64,000 nucleotides of DNA from Amphiura filiformis (Eukaryota; Echinodermata; Ophiuroidea; Amphilepidida; Amphiuridae). The notes beneath the pieces are model-generated. The model saw nothing but the letters and a program-made list of their open reading frames with translations. It was not told the DNA's origin and did not search any database. Position numbers and translations under genes: made by a program. Of this stretch, positions 24,669 to 37,575 are shown piece after piece. Position 1 is the first letter of the stretch. Each line of letters starts with the position of its first letter. The stretch is from contig NC_092628.1 of NCBI RefSeq assembly GCF_039555335.1, positions 73,286,713 to 73,350,712 of the forward strand, in the 5' to 3' direction.

Positions 24669-25688
24669 TGTGACTGGAGAATAGACTGGTGATAAAGTTT
24701 AATAAAAATTCCCTTTAAAGGGAAAGCCAGCTTCAATGCAGAAGATGCCTTGTAATTAGTTTGGGTGGTGGCATTTTTAGGATCACTCTTTTTATGATCC
24801 ATCATGTTTCATGACAGTCCACCAAACCATCAATGATGAGAACATGCACACAGAAACAGCAAACCAAACAACTCCTATAACTTCCTGTCAATTAATTACT
24901 CCAAATTGTTCTGTCTTTTTGTCTTTTCTGCCTTTTAGGCTACCCTTAGCTCATTATTAATATAAAGAAATGCAGTTTTTAGTTAATTGGCTAAAAACTG
25001 CCATCCTACTTGCCTTATACATGCACATTAATTTTATATTAATTCGCAATTTATACTTAATATAGCACATTATAAAATGTATAAAGACTGATATTGTTCA
25101 ATTATAATAGGCCTACATGTATATAAATTATACCCATATCAAAAATAGGCCCTGAAATTGCATCGAATTTTTCCCGTTGAAAAGACAAAACTGATGTTTA
25201 AGATATAAATTATTTCATAAATGACATTTTGAGTCATTTTTATCCATAAAACGATACAGATTATAGGATATTTTTACTTTGACTTTTACGTCCATAAAGG
25301 TTTTAATCATGTTATCAATACACTCACATCTCATGCTGTGCTGATCTCCAGGGGTCTGCGAATGTAAATCTAAGAACGCCTGATAACAAGGATTCTATAA
25401 TTTTCTTTCGTTGATATGCTGTGGAAACTATTATAGGCCTGGCATGAACTTTTAATGTCATATTTCCTTCAAACCATAACTTTTGAAATTCTCACTCGTT
25501 TTCATTCGTTGAAACGGCAAAACATACTTTCTTTTTTCTTACAAATCCAATAACAGGTCTATTATATATTTTCACCATAAAAAGTTCCGCAAAGTAATTC
25601 AAACCAATGCTAGTACCCCGTAATCTCTTTAGCAAACAAAGACGATCTCCGAATTAGATCATAGCCAGCTAACGCTGGCGAAAACATA
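24669..25688. other. unrecognised sequence; split start of a duplicated segment
   Basis: GACTGGAGAATAGACTGGTGATAAAGTTT at about 24671 matches the sequence immediately before the second copy of the duplicated segment (27546-27575). The remaining 990 bp up to 25688 has no counterpart there. The rest is AT-rich with no recognisable genes. Confidence 0.5.
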
Positions 25689-25689
25689 G

Positions 25690-26452
25690 GTATTTACACT
25701 GACCAATAAATAGTGTATGATTCTGTTTTCATGGCAACAAAAGCACATATAAAGAAAGCATTGAGTGATAGATGCTAAGCATCTCTTACACTTTCTTCTC
25801 TATTGTCAGGAATTAGCCATATGTGAGTCCAAGTCATGTCCATCATTGTCTCCGAGGGTCATCTGTCATGAACGTCAACAGTTAAATAGTGATTCAATAG
25901 GCCGCCCCTGTACAGCAATTTCAAACACTGTTTTGCAGCGCCATTATGTTTTTGTTGTTGAAAACTTCAAACAAATAAACAACATGACGAATAACCTGTT
26001 GGGATGAAAACTATATTATGTCGCTACTCTTCTTCTGTTTGTTTATAATTCTCTACTTTAAATCCGCCCTCTTGTGCCCTCGTGTTGTTTCTGGAAAACT
26101 CTAGCATCAAGCCCGTCATGCCCGTGGCGCTACACTGAGTTATGCTGCTGTTCGTCCACAGGTCCTTCAGATATTCATAACTTCATTATACACATGACAT
26201 GGTGATCGCTCATCATCGCTGGAACATAATTCATTGCCAAGTACTAGTATTCTCCTGTACGCGAATGCGAGTTTAACTTTTACATGACGCTGACATGGGG
26301 CCCAGGGTGGGTGTACATGTGAGGTATATAGGGGCCATTTCTCACAGGGCGGCCCAAAGTCTTTCCAAGAGAGCCCCATGCCACAGAAGATTAACAAAAC
26401 AGGCCCGGGAGACCCGGGGCCCACAGAGCACAGGCTCAATGTCAACCTGTTA
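25690..26452. repeat. 0.75-kb duplicated segment, copy 1
   Basis: This aligns by eye along its length with 27578-28314 in the same orientation. Shared blocks include GCTAAGCATCTCTTACA, TCTATTGTCAGGAATTAGCC, AATAGGCCGCCCCTGT, AAATCCGCCCTCTTGTG and ATGGGGCCCAGGGTGG. No intact coding frame is conserved between the copies, so the duplicated unit is probably an unclassified transposon. It could also be a gene fragment. Confidence 0.75.
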
Positions 26453-26589
26453 AATGTTGATAGAGGAAAAAGTTACACGTAGTTAGTTCAGAACGCAAAA
26501 TACAAGGATGGCCATTTGTTACATTATTTATGAGATAGAGATCAATCATCTGTTAAAAACCCAATTGGAATAGTACAAGACCATGACGA

Positions 26590-27245
26590 CTGCTTAACAT
26601 GCTTAACCAATTTGGTACTGTGCATGCTGTTTTTTGCAACTTCCATTGAAACCACCGTGATGACAATAATAGAGAGATTTATGATGATGACTGTCATAAT
26701 TAAAATGACTGCTAACTGTATAAATAACTATGAAAATGGCAGACATCTTGGAATGCATTCTGAAGATGACCTCTAACCTCTGGAGTGGATTCTTCTACAT
26801 GCAATTAGTAAAAACCAGCCAAGTTTGCATGTTTATAAAGCTGTTTGGTTAACTGCCATGATATTTTCAAATTTTCCAATATGGAAGCCAGCGGCCATTT
26901 TGGATTATGCAACTCAAAACGGCAAAATGAAACACTACCATGACTACTGAAATGAATTTCTAGCCATAGATTTAATTGAAAATAACACCTCAATTTGTAT
27001 TAAGGTAGATTGGGTCTGCAAATGTGCAAATATGAAAATAATCAATATGGTTATTGGCGACCATCTTTGATTTCATGCTGAAGTTGACACCCAAAATGAC
27101 AAAATAACACTTGGAATGGATTCCTGATCATAAAAATAGTAGGAAATGACACCTCAGTCATGTTTGCAGGTTAATATATTATGTAATCTCCTGATTTCCA
27201 AGATGGTCGACGGTAGCCATTTTGGATATGACATTTCCGGGAGTT
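26590..27245. repeat. degenerate tandem repeat with GGCCATTTTGGAT motif
   Basis: Diverged units of roughly 150-190 bp each carry a CAAGATGGYCG / GCCATTTTGGAT-like motif followed by CAAAATGACAAAATAACAC-like sequence and TGACACCTCA. The motifs appear near 26738, 26895, 27060 and 27205. Confidence 0.5.
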
Positions 27246-27577
27246 AGCCCACACTCAGGGAGGAACATAGGAGCTCTTTTTTTTCCTAAAATAATACTCT
27301 TTAGCACCAGAATCCATCTTCAAACCTACCTTCAAATAGAGTGCGTGATTGGTCCAGAGCCGGTCATAAACAACCGTTAATGCCAGGTGGGACAATGAAG
27401 GAAAATCCCGTTTTTTAATGTTACTTGTTATTTTTTGTTATTATTTTGATAAAATATGAATCACAAAATGTTGTGGTATGTTTGAACGGGGTAAGCGTCC
27501 CTCGGCCATAAGCAACCGTTTGGTTATGAATGAATTAGTATATGAATGCGACTGGTGAATAGACTGGTAATAAAGTT

Positions 27578-28314
27578 TTATAGGTATCACACCAATAAAT
27601 AGTAGCTATATATTTCTGTTTTCATTGTACACGAGCACAGATAAAGAAAGCACTGTGTGAAAATGCTAAGCATCTCTTACATTTCCTTCTCTATTGTCAG
27701 GAATTAGCCCTACGTGAGTCCAAGTCATGCTCATCATTGTCTTCGAGGGTAATCTGCCATGAAAGTCAACAGTTAAATGGTCATTCAATAGGCCGCCCCT
27801 GTAAGCAATTTAAAACACCATTTTGTAGCGCCATTTTTTGTTGTTGTTGGAAATTTCCAACAAATAAATTAAGTTGAATTGCTTATACAGAATAACTACG
27901 AATATAACGAATATAAACCTGTTAATGTTATGAATGTCGCTACTCTTCTTCTGTTTGTTTGCAAGTCTCATGGTAAGTCTTTACTTTAAATCCGCCCTCT
28001 TGTGTCCTCGTTTTGTTTATGGAAAACTCTAGCATCAAGCCCGTCATGTCCGTGGCGCTACACTGAGTTATGCCGTAATTTCGTCCACAGGTCCTTCAGA
28101 GGTCCTTCTGGCGTGAGTCTAATTTTCACATTGTGACCAGAACGCTGACATGGGGCCCAGGGTGGAGTGTACATGTGGGGTATATTGGGACCATTTCTCA
28201 CAGGGCCCAGATTCTTTTCAAGAGAGCGCCATGCCACAGAAGACGCACAGATCAAGAGCTGGAGACCCAGGGCCACAGAACAAATAATAAGGGCTCAAAG
28301 TCAACCTGTTAGAA
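27578..28314. repeat. 0.75-kb duplicated segment, copy 2
   Basis: Second copy of the segment at 25690-26452. It is about 1.1 kb downstream of the first, same orientation, with scattered substitutions and small indels. Confidence 0.75.
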
Positions 28315-28541
28315 ACCAAAAGACTCGGTATCATCTTTCAACAACCAAGTAAGAATTGCATCATGGATGCAAACACTGGTGGAAGAAGCCCCGGGAAGAA
28401 GCATTACTAAGTTTGCGAACATCTTCCTCAGAAACCAGTTTAAATCATTTAAGTATACCAGGGTCCAAATCAAGGTATTCGTGGATCTTAGTTACGAAAC
28501 TGGTGGTCACGCAAACTCTCGGTAGATTCTGAGGAAGGGAG

Positions 28542-28804
28542 CAGGCCCGTACGCAGGGGGGGGGGGTGCGGGGGTGCGACCGCACCTCCCCAAATTTGCA
28601 AAAGTATACAAAAAGTCCCAAAATTTAAGAATTTGCGAGCGTAGCGATCAAAAAAATCAGGTTTTTTACGCTTTTTTGGTCAAAAAAGGTCCAAATTTGG
28701 GGAAGAAAGTCCACTTTTCACAAAATCGCCCCCCCCCCTTGGAAAAAAGTCCACTTTTTCAAAATCAGCACCTCCCCAAAAAAAAAATCCTGCGTACGGG
28801 CCTG
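28542..28804. mobile_element. hAT-type MITE with perfect 8-bp target duplication
   Basis: Inverted ends are CAGGCCCGTACGCAGG and CCTGCGTACGGGCCTG. GAAGGGAG lies immediately outside both ends (28534-28541 and 28805-28812). An 8-bp duplication plus a CAG start is the signature of the hAT superfamily. The interior has no coding capacity, so it must have been moved by a transposase made elsewhere. Confidence 0.92.
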
Positions 28805-29006
28805 GAAGGGAGGATGCGTGTATTTTGGTTCAGAAGTCGCCGGGTGAGTGCAACTATGATATAATCGTATCAACCATTTGTAATGTCCAGGGAGAACGTT
28901 CTTTATGTTTCTCAATTTAAAATCTCTTGAAATCATGTTTAGACAGGCAAATGTCCGGGTAACACAACCAAGGGTTTATGATATCGTGGTTTTTATCATT
29001 GCGTGT

Positions 29007-29158
<152 letters not shown>

Positions 29159-29159
29159 C

Positions 29160-29720
29160 CAATTACAGACTTTATTCATTTCATTTCATGTACATTTTTA
29201 GTAGCGAAGTTGGGCCAAAAAGGTTAGACTGAAAACCAATATGTATGGACTTGAGTTCTTGTGCATGCACATTCAATGCGTAAACCAGTAACATGAGTAC
29301 CTCGAGGAAGGTGTAATACACCACATAAAATTTCCATTGACAAGCCTATGTGACAATAATTATTGTTCACTTACTTTTGATAGCAATGCATTAATTATAG
29401 ACCAAAATTTCATTTGAGCTTCAATTTTTGATGTCTTATAAATAACATAAAAATGCAAAACGTTAATTGTTTCTATGCCAGCATTTGCCTCACTCTCCAT
29501 TAGATCCGCTATAATATTCAGTATATTATAATTATATGGGTAAATGCGGAACTGGTGATTGGATCCGGTGTAATTTTTGTACCCGTCTATTCATTCATTT
29601 AATTATCAAAAGTGAAATTCATTCATCTATTGTCATACAACATTCTGGATGCAATAATCATGTTGGTGTTTTTTGTGGGTATTTATCGAGTGACGTAAAG
29701 AGACTTCCGTATTGAAGGAG
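29160..29720. other. no recognised feature
   Basis: AT-rich spacer. Confidence 0.4.
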
Positions 29721-29723
29721 CTA

Positions 29724-30219
29724 CCCAGCAAACACAAAACGTTTTTAACATTCCAAAAACATTTTTGAAAACTTGGTGCAAATCATTCTAAACAGAATGT
29801 TATTTTGGGGTTGAAAAAATATTTTGCAAAAAACGTTTGCCCAAAATATTTACAATAACGTTTTTAAAATGTTTTCACGACCTTTATATAACCCGACATT
29901 TAAATGTTATTAAAACGTTTAGTAAAAAACATTTTAAGAACATTTCGGTGTTTGCTGGGTGCAAATATTTTAATATAATGTTATTTGAGTGAACAAATAT
30001 TTGGCCAAAAATGTTTGCAAAAATAGTTTACAATGACATTTCGAAAACATTTGAAAAATATTGTTGTAGTGTGTTTTCATACAAAACGTTTTAAAACGAT
30101 TTCATGACCTTTATATATATAACCCGACATTTTACTGTTATTAAAACGTTTTTACCTAAACCAAAACCCAAAATATAACTTATTTCAAACGTTTTAAAAA
30201 CGTGTTTGTGTTTGCTGGG
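29724..30219. mobile_element. CCCAGCAAACAC-ended MITE, copy 1
   Basis: It starts CCCAGCAAACACAAAACGTT and ends GTTTGTGTTTGCTGGG, with TA on both outer sides. It is filled with AAAACGTTTT- and AACATTTT-type repeats. A second right-end sequence GTGTTTGCTGGG occurs internally, ending at 29959, so the element looks like two units fused. A longer copy lies at 40332-40897. Confidence 0.85.
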
Positions 30220-30221
30220 TA

Positions 30222-31635
30222 TACTGGATCATGTCAAAAATGCGTCCTAACGGAGCCAAATTTAGCCAGGGGTTCTTCAAAAAATTTTGTACGGGGATGT
30301 ACCACGCAGACTTTTTTGATACCCATCGGTATACCATTAATTGTTCACAAACAAACCCAAATTTGCCCTATTTGGGTGCTTTTAAGGACACTTCCCCCTC
30401 AAATGCGCCCAATATCTTATTTCAAATTCAATACTTGTATTCTTGTTTTATATGTTTACACTTCCCGTGTTGCACGAGGGTACGGACCCCGGGTACGGAC
30501 GCAGGTTGCTGGTTTCAATAGCATTAGGGTTAGAGTACTTCGTAACAAACTCATTTCGAGACTTTAAATCTTGTTTATGGTAACTTTCCGTGTTGCACGG
30601 ATATCCGAACTGTTCGCTATGTACATGTACGTATAGAGGTTTGTCGTTTATTGACATATATTACTATGACACCATCATGACCACCGCCAACATAATTTGA
30701 ACTTTTTCAAAAGGAATCAGGATATCGTCATGGTCGTATGTTGAGCCGTAAGTATCTTCGCGACGAAAGTATCGATGCGCATGTGTGTAGTGGAGGAATA
30801 TTCAAAGTGAGTCGGTCTGTAAAGGGAATTCCCATTATTTCTATTTCCGGTTATTCTGGGCAGCATCCAGTACTCGTGGCAGAGGCTCGATGCGAACTTC
30901 GTTTTCTCGTTCAAAATAAATTGTTTGTTTGTCTGTTAGTATATTAAACTATTACCAAGGACCCGATGTGTAAGGTCTTCAATACCAGCACATTCAGACC
31001 CGAAAGACAAGTATGATGGAATTGCAGTACACATGACATGTCATGGCATGGGGTCATGGTCACTGACATGCTGATGCAGTGACACCACCACTGGCACTGT
31101 GTCACTGAGGTAAGCTTAAATTTATATTTAAACTAGCATATACCAAGGATTATTAAATCAGGATGTGACACTTCGTAATTTGCATGTGTCCAATTCATAT
31201 GTTAATAGCATATTGTTATTAAAATGATGGTCTGACCTGGCCAGAGGGCGTTAATATAATAGACGTTTGATCAAGGGACAGAGTAGTTTCCGTTTGTATC
31301 GGCTACCGAACGAAACATAATTATTATGCTCATTCCGACCAGACTAGCTTTGCCAGGCAGGGTAGGCCATGACGAGTAGGCCTATGTGCCGAACGTACAT
31401 TTTCAAGTATTTGCATAACTCTTTTGCATGAAACTGTAATTGTCATCTAAAATAAACAAACAAAAACAATATTACTTGAAGTTTTAATTTAAAAAAATTA
31501 CCCTGTTTTACTACGGTCAATTAAGATAGCGGTAAATTACCATGTAAATCAACCGGTAATTTACCGACTCACAGCACTGACATGAATACAAGTTTTAGTA
31601 TTATTTAATAATATTATTTCCTCTATCGTTTGATG
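30222..31635. other. no convincing gene
   Basis: Overlapping open frames at 30202-30567 are repeat-like and incompatible with each other. Nothing else was recognised. Confidence 0.4.
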
Positions 31636-31639
31636 TACA

Positions 31640-31835
31640 ATGGTACAGGTCGGGGGGGGGGAATAGTTTTGTACTTAATATGAGGGTGGGGGTTTAACAG
31701 TTTTAGGTCCATTAACTTGTGAGACCGGGGGTCAACAAAGTTTTGGGTTCACGAAGAGGGATAGGGGGTTAAAATTTGTAACACGAAAAATACGTTGCCC
31801 CACCCCCACCAAAGTATTTCTGAACACTCCCTAAA
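31640..31835. mobile_element. G-rich element remnant
   Basis: Three G-rich blocks (starting GGTCGGGGGGGGG) are followed by a right end CCCCACCCCCACCAAAGTATTTCTGAACACTCCC. That end resembles the terminus of the MITE family seen at 47389 and 50107. Confidence 0.35.
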
Positions 31836-33210
31836 CTTAGTTGAATTTTCAGCAAATGTTATTTTGCAGTGAGTTTTAATTATGGCAAACGGAAACAATC
31901 AAAATATGATGTAGCTAGGAAACAAATACTATAATCGCTCCTGGGTGTCACTCATGCATACTTTTTAATGTAGGCCTACCGGTATAGGGGCCTATTGCCA
32001 ATCACAAAGTTTGAAATTGTAATTGTTTAATGTAGGTTACTCCCTAACAGAATACGTTTATACGTACGCTGGCGAAGTGATGTACTTAAATCGGATTAAC
32101 TACCATAACAATAGATGAATACAATTTTGACTATATCGCCCGCACTCACGTTCATGCGATAGGACCTACCGATGCATTGAACCATTATGTCAAAGAAACG
32201 CTAATCACTTGCACCTGTAAGATTAGTCTGTTTGAAAAGAGCGGTATGAACGGTATTGTATTCAATCTATTATTACGATTGAAGACAGGTGTACAGACGG
32301 CTTGACGTGAGCCTATGATTTTTTTTTCTGGGGTCTTGTGGTGTACGCTGGTTATCATCGATGTTGAAGTGCCTATAATAGTTCAATGTAAGAAAATGAG
32401 CCAATAGACGTGATGAATAAAAGCTAATAAAGATCGGATTTTTGGATTATTAGTGGCGGTATACAATTAAATGTCAAAATTACGGTGCTATTCTACTTGT
32501 CAACAATAATTCATACTGGCAGGCTACACCAATAAGTGTTTTAGTGCAGATTGATATTTTTCGGGATACTTTTCCACAGGGAGGAAGCACATGGCAAATA
32601 CTATTGCCGCGGGCGCCATTTTGGAAGATCACGTGAAGTGACAAATGATTTTGTGACTTCAAATACTCACTGTATTTCATATCTTATGCTTGTCGTATAT
32701 TTCCTTTGTATTATCGATAGTTAGTCTTAATTTCGACATTACTATATCAACAAGACATTCCCTTGTCAAATTAAAAGACTTTTTTGCAGAAACAAATCAC
32801 TGTGGCCTGATGGGATCATAGTAGGTGACCCACTTCCGCCCGGTCTAACCTTGCTTGGGGGCGCTTTTTACTATCTTCAACAGGTTCGATTCGCTAAACT
32901 TACGACATCTTTATGTGGTGACCTCAATCGCATGGGCTGAGTAAGAGTTGATGTGAATTATTCATAACCGATCGATACCTTGCCTCACTTTGTTGAGAGC
33001 AAGCCAACAAAATTTGCCATAGGTTTGCGTGGCTAAACAAAAGCCGTGAATTTAGTGTCACCCCCCTGCATATACTACTAGCCCGAAATGCATGGCCTTT
33101 TCTTTCCTATCCTCGCACAACGGAGATGTCACTGGTAGCCGTAGAGAAGACGACTGAGGGTTTCGGGCTATATATAAACTATAGCTAAGCTAGCATGTAT
33201 TTTCCTAGAC
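31836..33210. other. no recognised feature
   Basis: No exon or RNA gene recognised. Confidence 0.4.
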
Positions 33211-33214
33211 TGCG

Positions 33215-33703
33215 GAACTCAGTCCTCAATGATAGTCACTTAATCTTTTGGTCGATTTACTCGAGAACTCTAGCTTCGAATTTGCACACGATAGTTACGC
33301 ATTCGATGCTAGAGTGCGTTACTATCGTTTTTCGGTCGGACAGCGGTGCAAGTTTTTGCACCGGAGGTTATTTATTCTGTTAATGTTAAAACTTGGATGA
33401 AAGTTATTTCGATATGTCAACTTAACTGTACCTTTCCAGCAAGCTGCAAGGTTGCATATTTTGGACAGTCTAAAATTTTGTTGAAGTGTAATTTTAGCAA
33501 CATTTTTGATGCAATCGCTTGTCGTGATCGGCTATATTTACTTCTGCACTTCCATTGCTAAAACACGGTGTCACGCTCCAGCGAATCCGACTAGATTGTG
33601 AATGCAATGGTCTCTAGCCTAGAATGTGAAGCTATCGGTGAGCAAATTCTTGGCTGGACTTCTCGAGCTAGTCGTTATAAACTATCATTTGAGGACTGAG
33701 TTC
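33215..33703. mobile_element. inverted-repeat element, uninterrupted copy
   Basis: GAACTCAGTCCTCAATGATAGT at the left is inverted as ACTATCATTTGAGGACTGAGTTC at the right. Interior blocks (TACTCGAGAACTCTAGCTT, TTATTTCGATATGTCAAC, AAGGTTGCATATTTTGGACAG) recur at 43140-43690, where another MITE has landed inside them. Confidence 0.65.
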
Positions 33704-33750
33704 TTACCATACATCTTCCGAGGTGCAGTTTCAGACAATAGCCTGGGATT

Positions 33751-34132
33751 ATAAGCTAATTCGATAATTCAGAACAGAGTGCATTGTGGGTAATATTCTT
33801 GGCCAGTATTGGGGATATAATAACACAATCCTCCCATAGACGGCTGTGGGAATGGACTTTGACCGATCGGGAGTTCTTGTGATTTTATTTGCCATTTACA
33901 TACATGTACAACGTTGGTACTTCCAAGGTCTTTGTATGTTTGTATCTTTGTATGTTATATAAAAGTTCTATGAGGACAATCAGACCCAACAACTTGCCAA
34001 AAAAAAAACTCAAAAAGGTTTTTTGAAAAGTGCAAAGTTCGTCACCATTGAAATACTGTGAGGCCTGGCTGTGATATCCCAACAGACTTTTACCCACAAT
34101 GCACTCTGTTCTGAATTAGCGAACTTGCTTAT
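33751..34132. mobile_element. MITE with about 40-bp inverted ends
   Basis: AATTCAGAACAGAGTGCATT then GTGGGTAA on the left is repeated inverted without mismatch on the right (34089-34116). Imperfect pairing extends out to ATAAGC / GCTTAT. Confidence 0.85.
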
Positions 34133-34339
34133 TGGGGCAGAAGTTATCTTTTGAATTCTTTCATGACCGGCACTGAAGCATAGTCATGCCTGTCAAGGAC
34201 ACTCGGCGTGAATTGAAAGACCATGTACATGTAACTTGCCACAAAAGAATGTCAAAGGTCATAAGACACCAATTTGGTATACTTCCGCGCCTCGGAATAT
34301 GATGTTTAAGGTTTAGGACTAGCTAAGAAATTTTCTTGA

Positions 34340-35339
34340 AGATATTTCGATTTATACCGGAAGTGACCCCTTAATGACCTTTGACCCGAAATCTGTGTAC
34401 ACCCCATAGACACTGGATAATAACAATGCATGTGTGCAAGTGGCGTCTCTGTCCCACATAATTTGTGGAAGAAGATGCATTTTAAAGGTATTTCATTTTA
34501 TACCGGAAGTGACCCCTTAATGAGCTATGACCCCAATTTAAAAAATACCACATATACATTGGATGACTGCAGATCATATGTGAACATACCGTTACTGTGC
34601 TATGTTTTACTTAGCTAATAAAAATTTGTGAAGGTTTTTCGTTTTATACCGGAAGTGACCCCTTAATGACCTTTGACCCCAAATCTGTGTACACCATATA
34701 GACACTGGGTAATAATGATGCATTTGTGCAAGTGGCGTCTCTGTCCCACATAATTTGTGGAAGAAGATGCATTTTAAAGGTATTTCATTTTATACCGGAA
34801 GTGACCCCTTAATGAGCTTTGAAAAAAAAAAAAAAAAATACCACATATACATTGGATGACTGCAGATCATATGTGAACATACCGTTACTGTGCTATGTTT
34901 TACTTAGCTAATAAAAATTTGTGAAGGTTTTTCGTTTTATACCGGAAGTGACCCCTTAATGACCTTTGACCCCAAATCTGTGTACACCATATAGACACTG
35001 GGTAATAATGATGCATGTGTGCAAGTGGCGTCACTGTCCTACGTAATTTGTAGGAGAAGATGCATTTTGAGTTGAAATCACGTTTTTGACCCCTATGACC
35101 CCTGCGTGACCTTTGACCCCATAAGTTTCATGTGACATGTAGGGGCACGGTCAATGATCATTGTGACCAAGTTAGGTCTAAATCGATGTAAGCGTGTGAG
35201 TGCTAGAGCAAATGAAATGGTTGACAGAAGAAGAAAGAAAGAAGAAAGAAAAAAGAAAAAAGACACAGCCGTGACTAACGTCACGGCTGTGTAAGAACTC
35301 TAGAAAAAGACACAGCCGTGACTAACGTCACGGCTGTGT
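34340..35339 (+). mobile_element. tandem-repeat element ending in two perfect hairpins, copy 1
   Basis: About five units of roughly 146 bp, each with TTATACCGGAAGTGACCCCT, TTAATGACCTTTGACCCC and a TGTGTACACCAT block, are followed by a unique tail, an AAGAAAG-rich stretch, and ACACAGCCGTGA-CTAACG-TCACGGCTGTGT (35263-35292). That hairpin is then repeated once more (35310-35339). The 5' end is worn. The element matches the one beginning at 51521. The arrangement (tandem repeats, purine stretch, terminal hairpin) recalls non-autonomous Helitron/Helentron elements, but no Rep/helicase is present and the class is inferred. Confidence 0.7.
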
Positions 35340-35344
35340 AAAAA

Positions 35345-36590
35345 ACAAATTATCTTTTTACCGTCCCGGCAGTGTTATCAATGCAGTAACGACAGCCAAG
35401 TTGAATTGCGTTTAATATAGAGGGCGCTATTTTTCTTGGTAACTTTTACCCCCCTAAAAAGCTGTTTAAACCGCCTGTTCGTCGGGTTTGAAGGTTCAAA
35501 TGTTCCTCAGAGACCATTTTATAATTTTCTAAATCAATTTGGAATCGATAACCAATCAAATCAAGAAATTTGTAAAATGAGCCAAAATTGCTTAAAAAAC
35601 TGGTTCTTATCGATTTTTATACAAAACACTACAGCTAAAATATGTCTTGATAGATTTTTACACAATCTTCATAGTTTGGTTCTAGATAGATGTGATAATC
35701 CGTGGAAGTTATATTACATGGGTGCAGATGTGAATTGTTACGTAATAAAGCTGTAATATGTCCAAAAAACAGTTCGCGCATGCGCAAAATGCCCAAAACA
35801 GCGTTCAAAATTTAAATTTAAGCACAATGGAAATATGATTTTAAGTACAAAAGGTTGCAGGGTTATCGTCCAATATGCCTAACACCCAAATTCGACGATT
35901 GCTGAGGTTTAAATAGCTTTAAAGTGAGATATGGAGCCAAACAAAAAAGCCGTTCTGTGGCGTCATTTTGGCCAATTTAAGTGGTCTTACGGTATATAAA
36001 GTTCCTACTCAGATTTTGTGCTAATTTGGTACCTATTTTATCAATTAAGGTTAAGTTAAATTTAGGGTTTAGCGTGCTGAAATGTGAATGGTTACATAGA
36101 CCCTAAGCGTGGTCAGCATACCTGGGTGTTTTAAAACGTCGAAGTTCAAGGACAAGGTGGGTTGACTTGATTATAACATTTCCATGGCGCGCGTCGCATC
36201 TTATAATAGTCACATAGAGTGAACCAAATTAGCATGATCAGGCAGCGGCGTTAATATCTGTCTTGGATGGTGTGGGTAGGGGTGGGGTCATTATCTATAG
36301 GTATATTAGTGTCTCAGTTGCTCAATAGCTCAGTTTGCCAAAAGTTGTGTGTGGGGAGAGGGAAAAGAGAATGTCCCCCATGAGTGATGTCCATGTGTGT
36401 GTTGTGGGTACACCGTGCACTTCCCATGGAGAGGGGAGGAAATGAGCCCCGGCCCGGCTCGTTGAAGGTGGCACGGGGATGTGTCATGGTTTTGGGGTGT
36501 ACCTTTTCAGCAAGTTTGGTTTGTATCACTCTATCGATAGGTGGGTTTTCAGTGGAGACCAGGGGGCCCCACTTTTGTTGGTCATTTGGG
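35345..36590. other. no recognised feature
   Basis: A 106-codon frame at 35436-35756 has no family resemblance and no splice context that I can support. Confidence 0.4.
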
Positions 36591-36592
36591 GG

Positions 36593-37575
36593 AAATCAGT
36601 CATTTCCCCCACTTTCAATGTGCTGCGCACGCCACTGGGGACATTCCAATGATGGAAGTGACGGGCAGCCATCCCGGGCTCACGGCAGTGTCACTTTTTG
36701 AGAGCTAGGGGAGGGAGGCAGTGGCGTGCGAAAATGGGGACAGGGGGCACATGCCCCCACTTTTGTTGGTCATTCGGGGGAAATCAGTCAATCCGCTTGT
36801 TTACACTCCTAATCAGACTCCATTCGGGGAACTGAACAACCTGCCCACCCCCCACTTTCAATGTGCTGCATGCCACTGCCCCCTGGGGAGGAAAAGGAAC
36901 TTTTATCATTTGACAATTGATTGGAAAGGCTAAAGAGCACAAAATGCCAAAAATCTAAAATATCAGGGCGAGTAGTGTCCCACAGGTATGGGTACTTCAA
37001 GGGGAGGCGGGGGGGGGGGGAGGCTCTACGCCACTGGGCTACAGGTAGCTTTCTCCCGGCGACCCCGACCCCAACTGCTAAAAAAAAATCAGTCATTTCC
37101 CCCACTTTCAATGTGCTGCGCACGCCACTGGGGACATTCCAATGATGGAAGTGACGGGCAGCCATCCCGGGCTCACGGCAGTGTCACTTTTTGAGAGCTA
37201 GGGGAGGGAGGCAGTGGCGTGCGAAAATGGGGGCAGGGGGGCACATGCCCCCACTTTTGTTGGTCATTCGGGGGAAATCAGTCATTCCCCTCGTTTACAC
37301 TCCTAATCAGACTCCATTCGGGGAACTGAACAACCTGCCCCCCCCCCCCACTTTCAATGTGCTGCGCATGCCACTGCCCCCTGGGGAGGAAAAGGAACTT
37401 TTATGGGAGAGCGGAATTTGACAATTGATTGGAAAGGCTAAAGAGCACAAAAATGCCAAAAAATCTAAAATATCAGGGCGAGTAGTGTCCCACAGGTATG
37501 GGTACTTCAAGGGGAGGCGGGGGGGGGGGAGGCTCTACGCCACTGGGCTACAGGTAGCTTTCTCCCGGCGACCCC
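36593..37575 (+). repeat. 493-bp tandem duplication (two copies)
   Basis: The segment starting at TCAGTCATTTCCCCCACTTT (36596) is repeated from 37089, 493 bp later, with very few differences and small changes in G/C run length. Each copy contains CAGTGGCGTGCGAAAATGGG and CTACGCCACTGGGC-type ends, so the unit probably includes fused hAT-like MITE pieces. Confidence 0.85.

Noticed and set aside
30202-30567. 121-codon open frame as a gene
   Set aside because: It starts inside a MITE end and overlaps another open frame of similar length. No domain recognised.
35436-35756. 106-codon open frame as a gene
   Set aside because: No family resemblance, no splice context, and it lies directly after a hairpin-ended mobile element.
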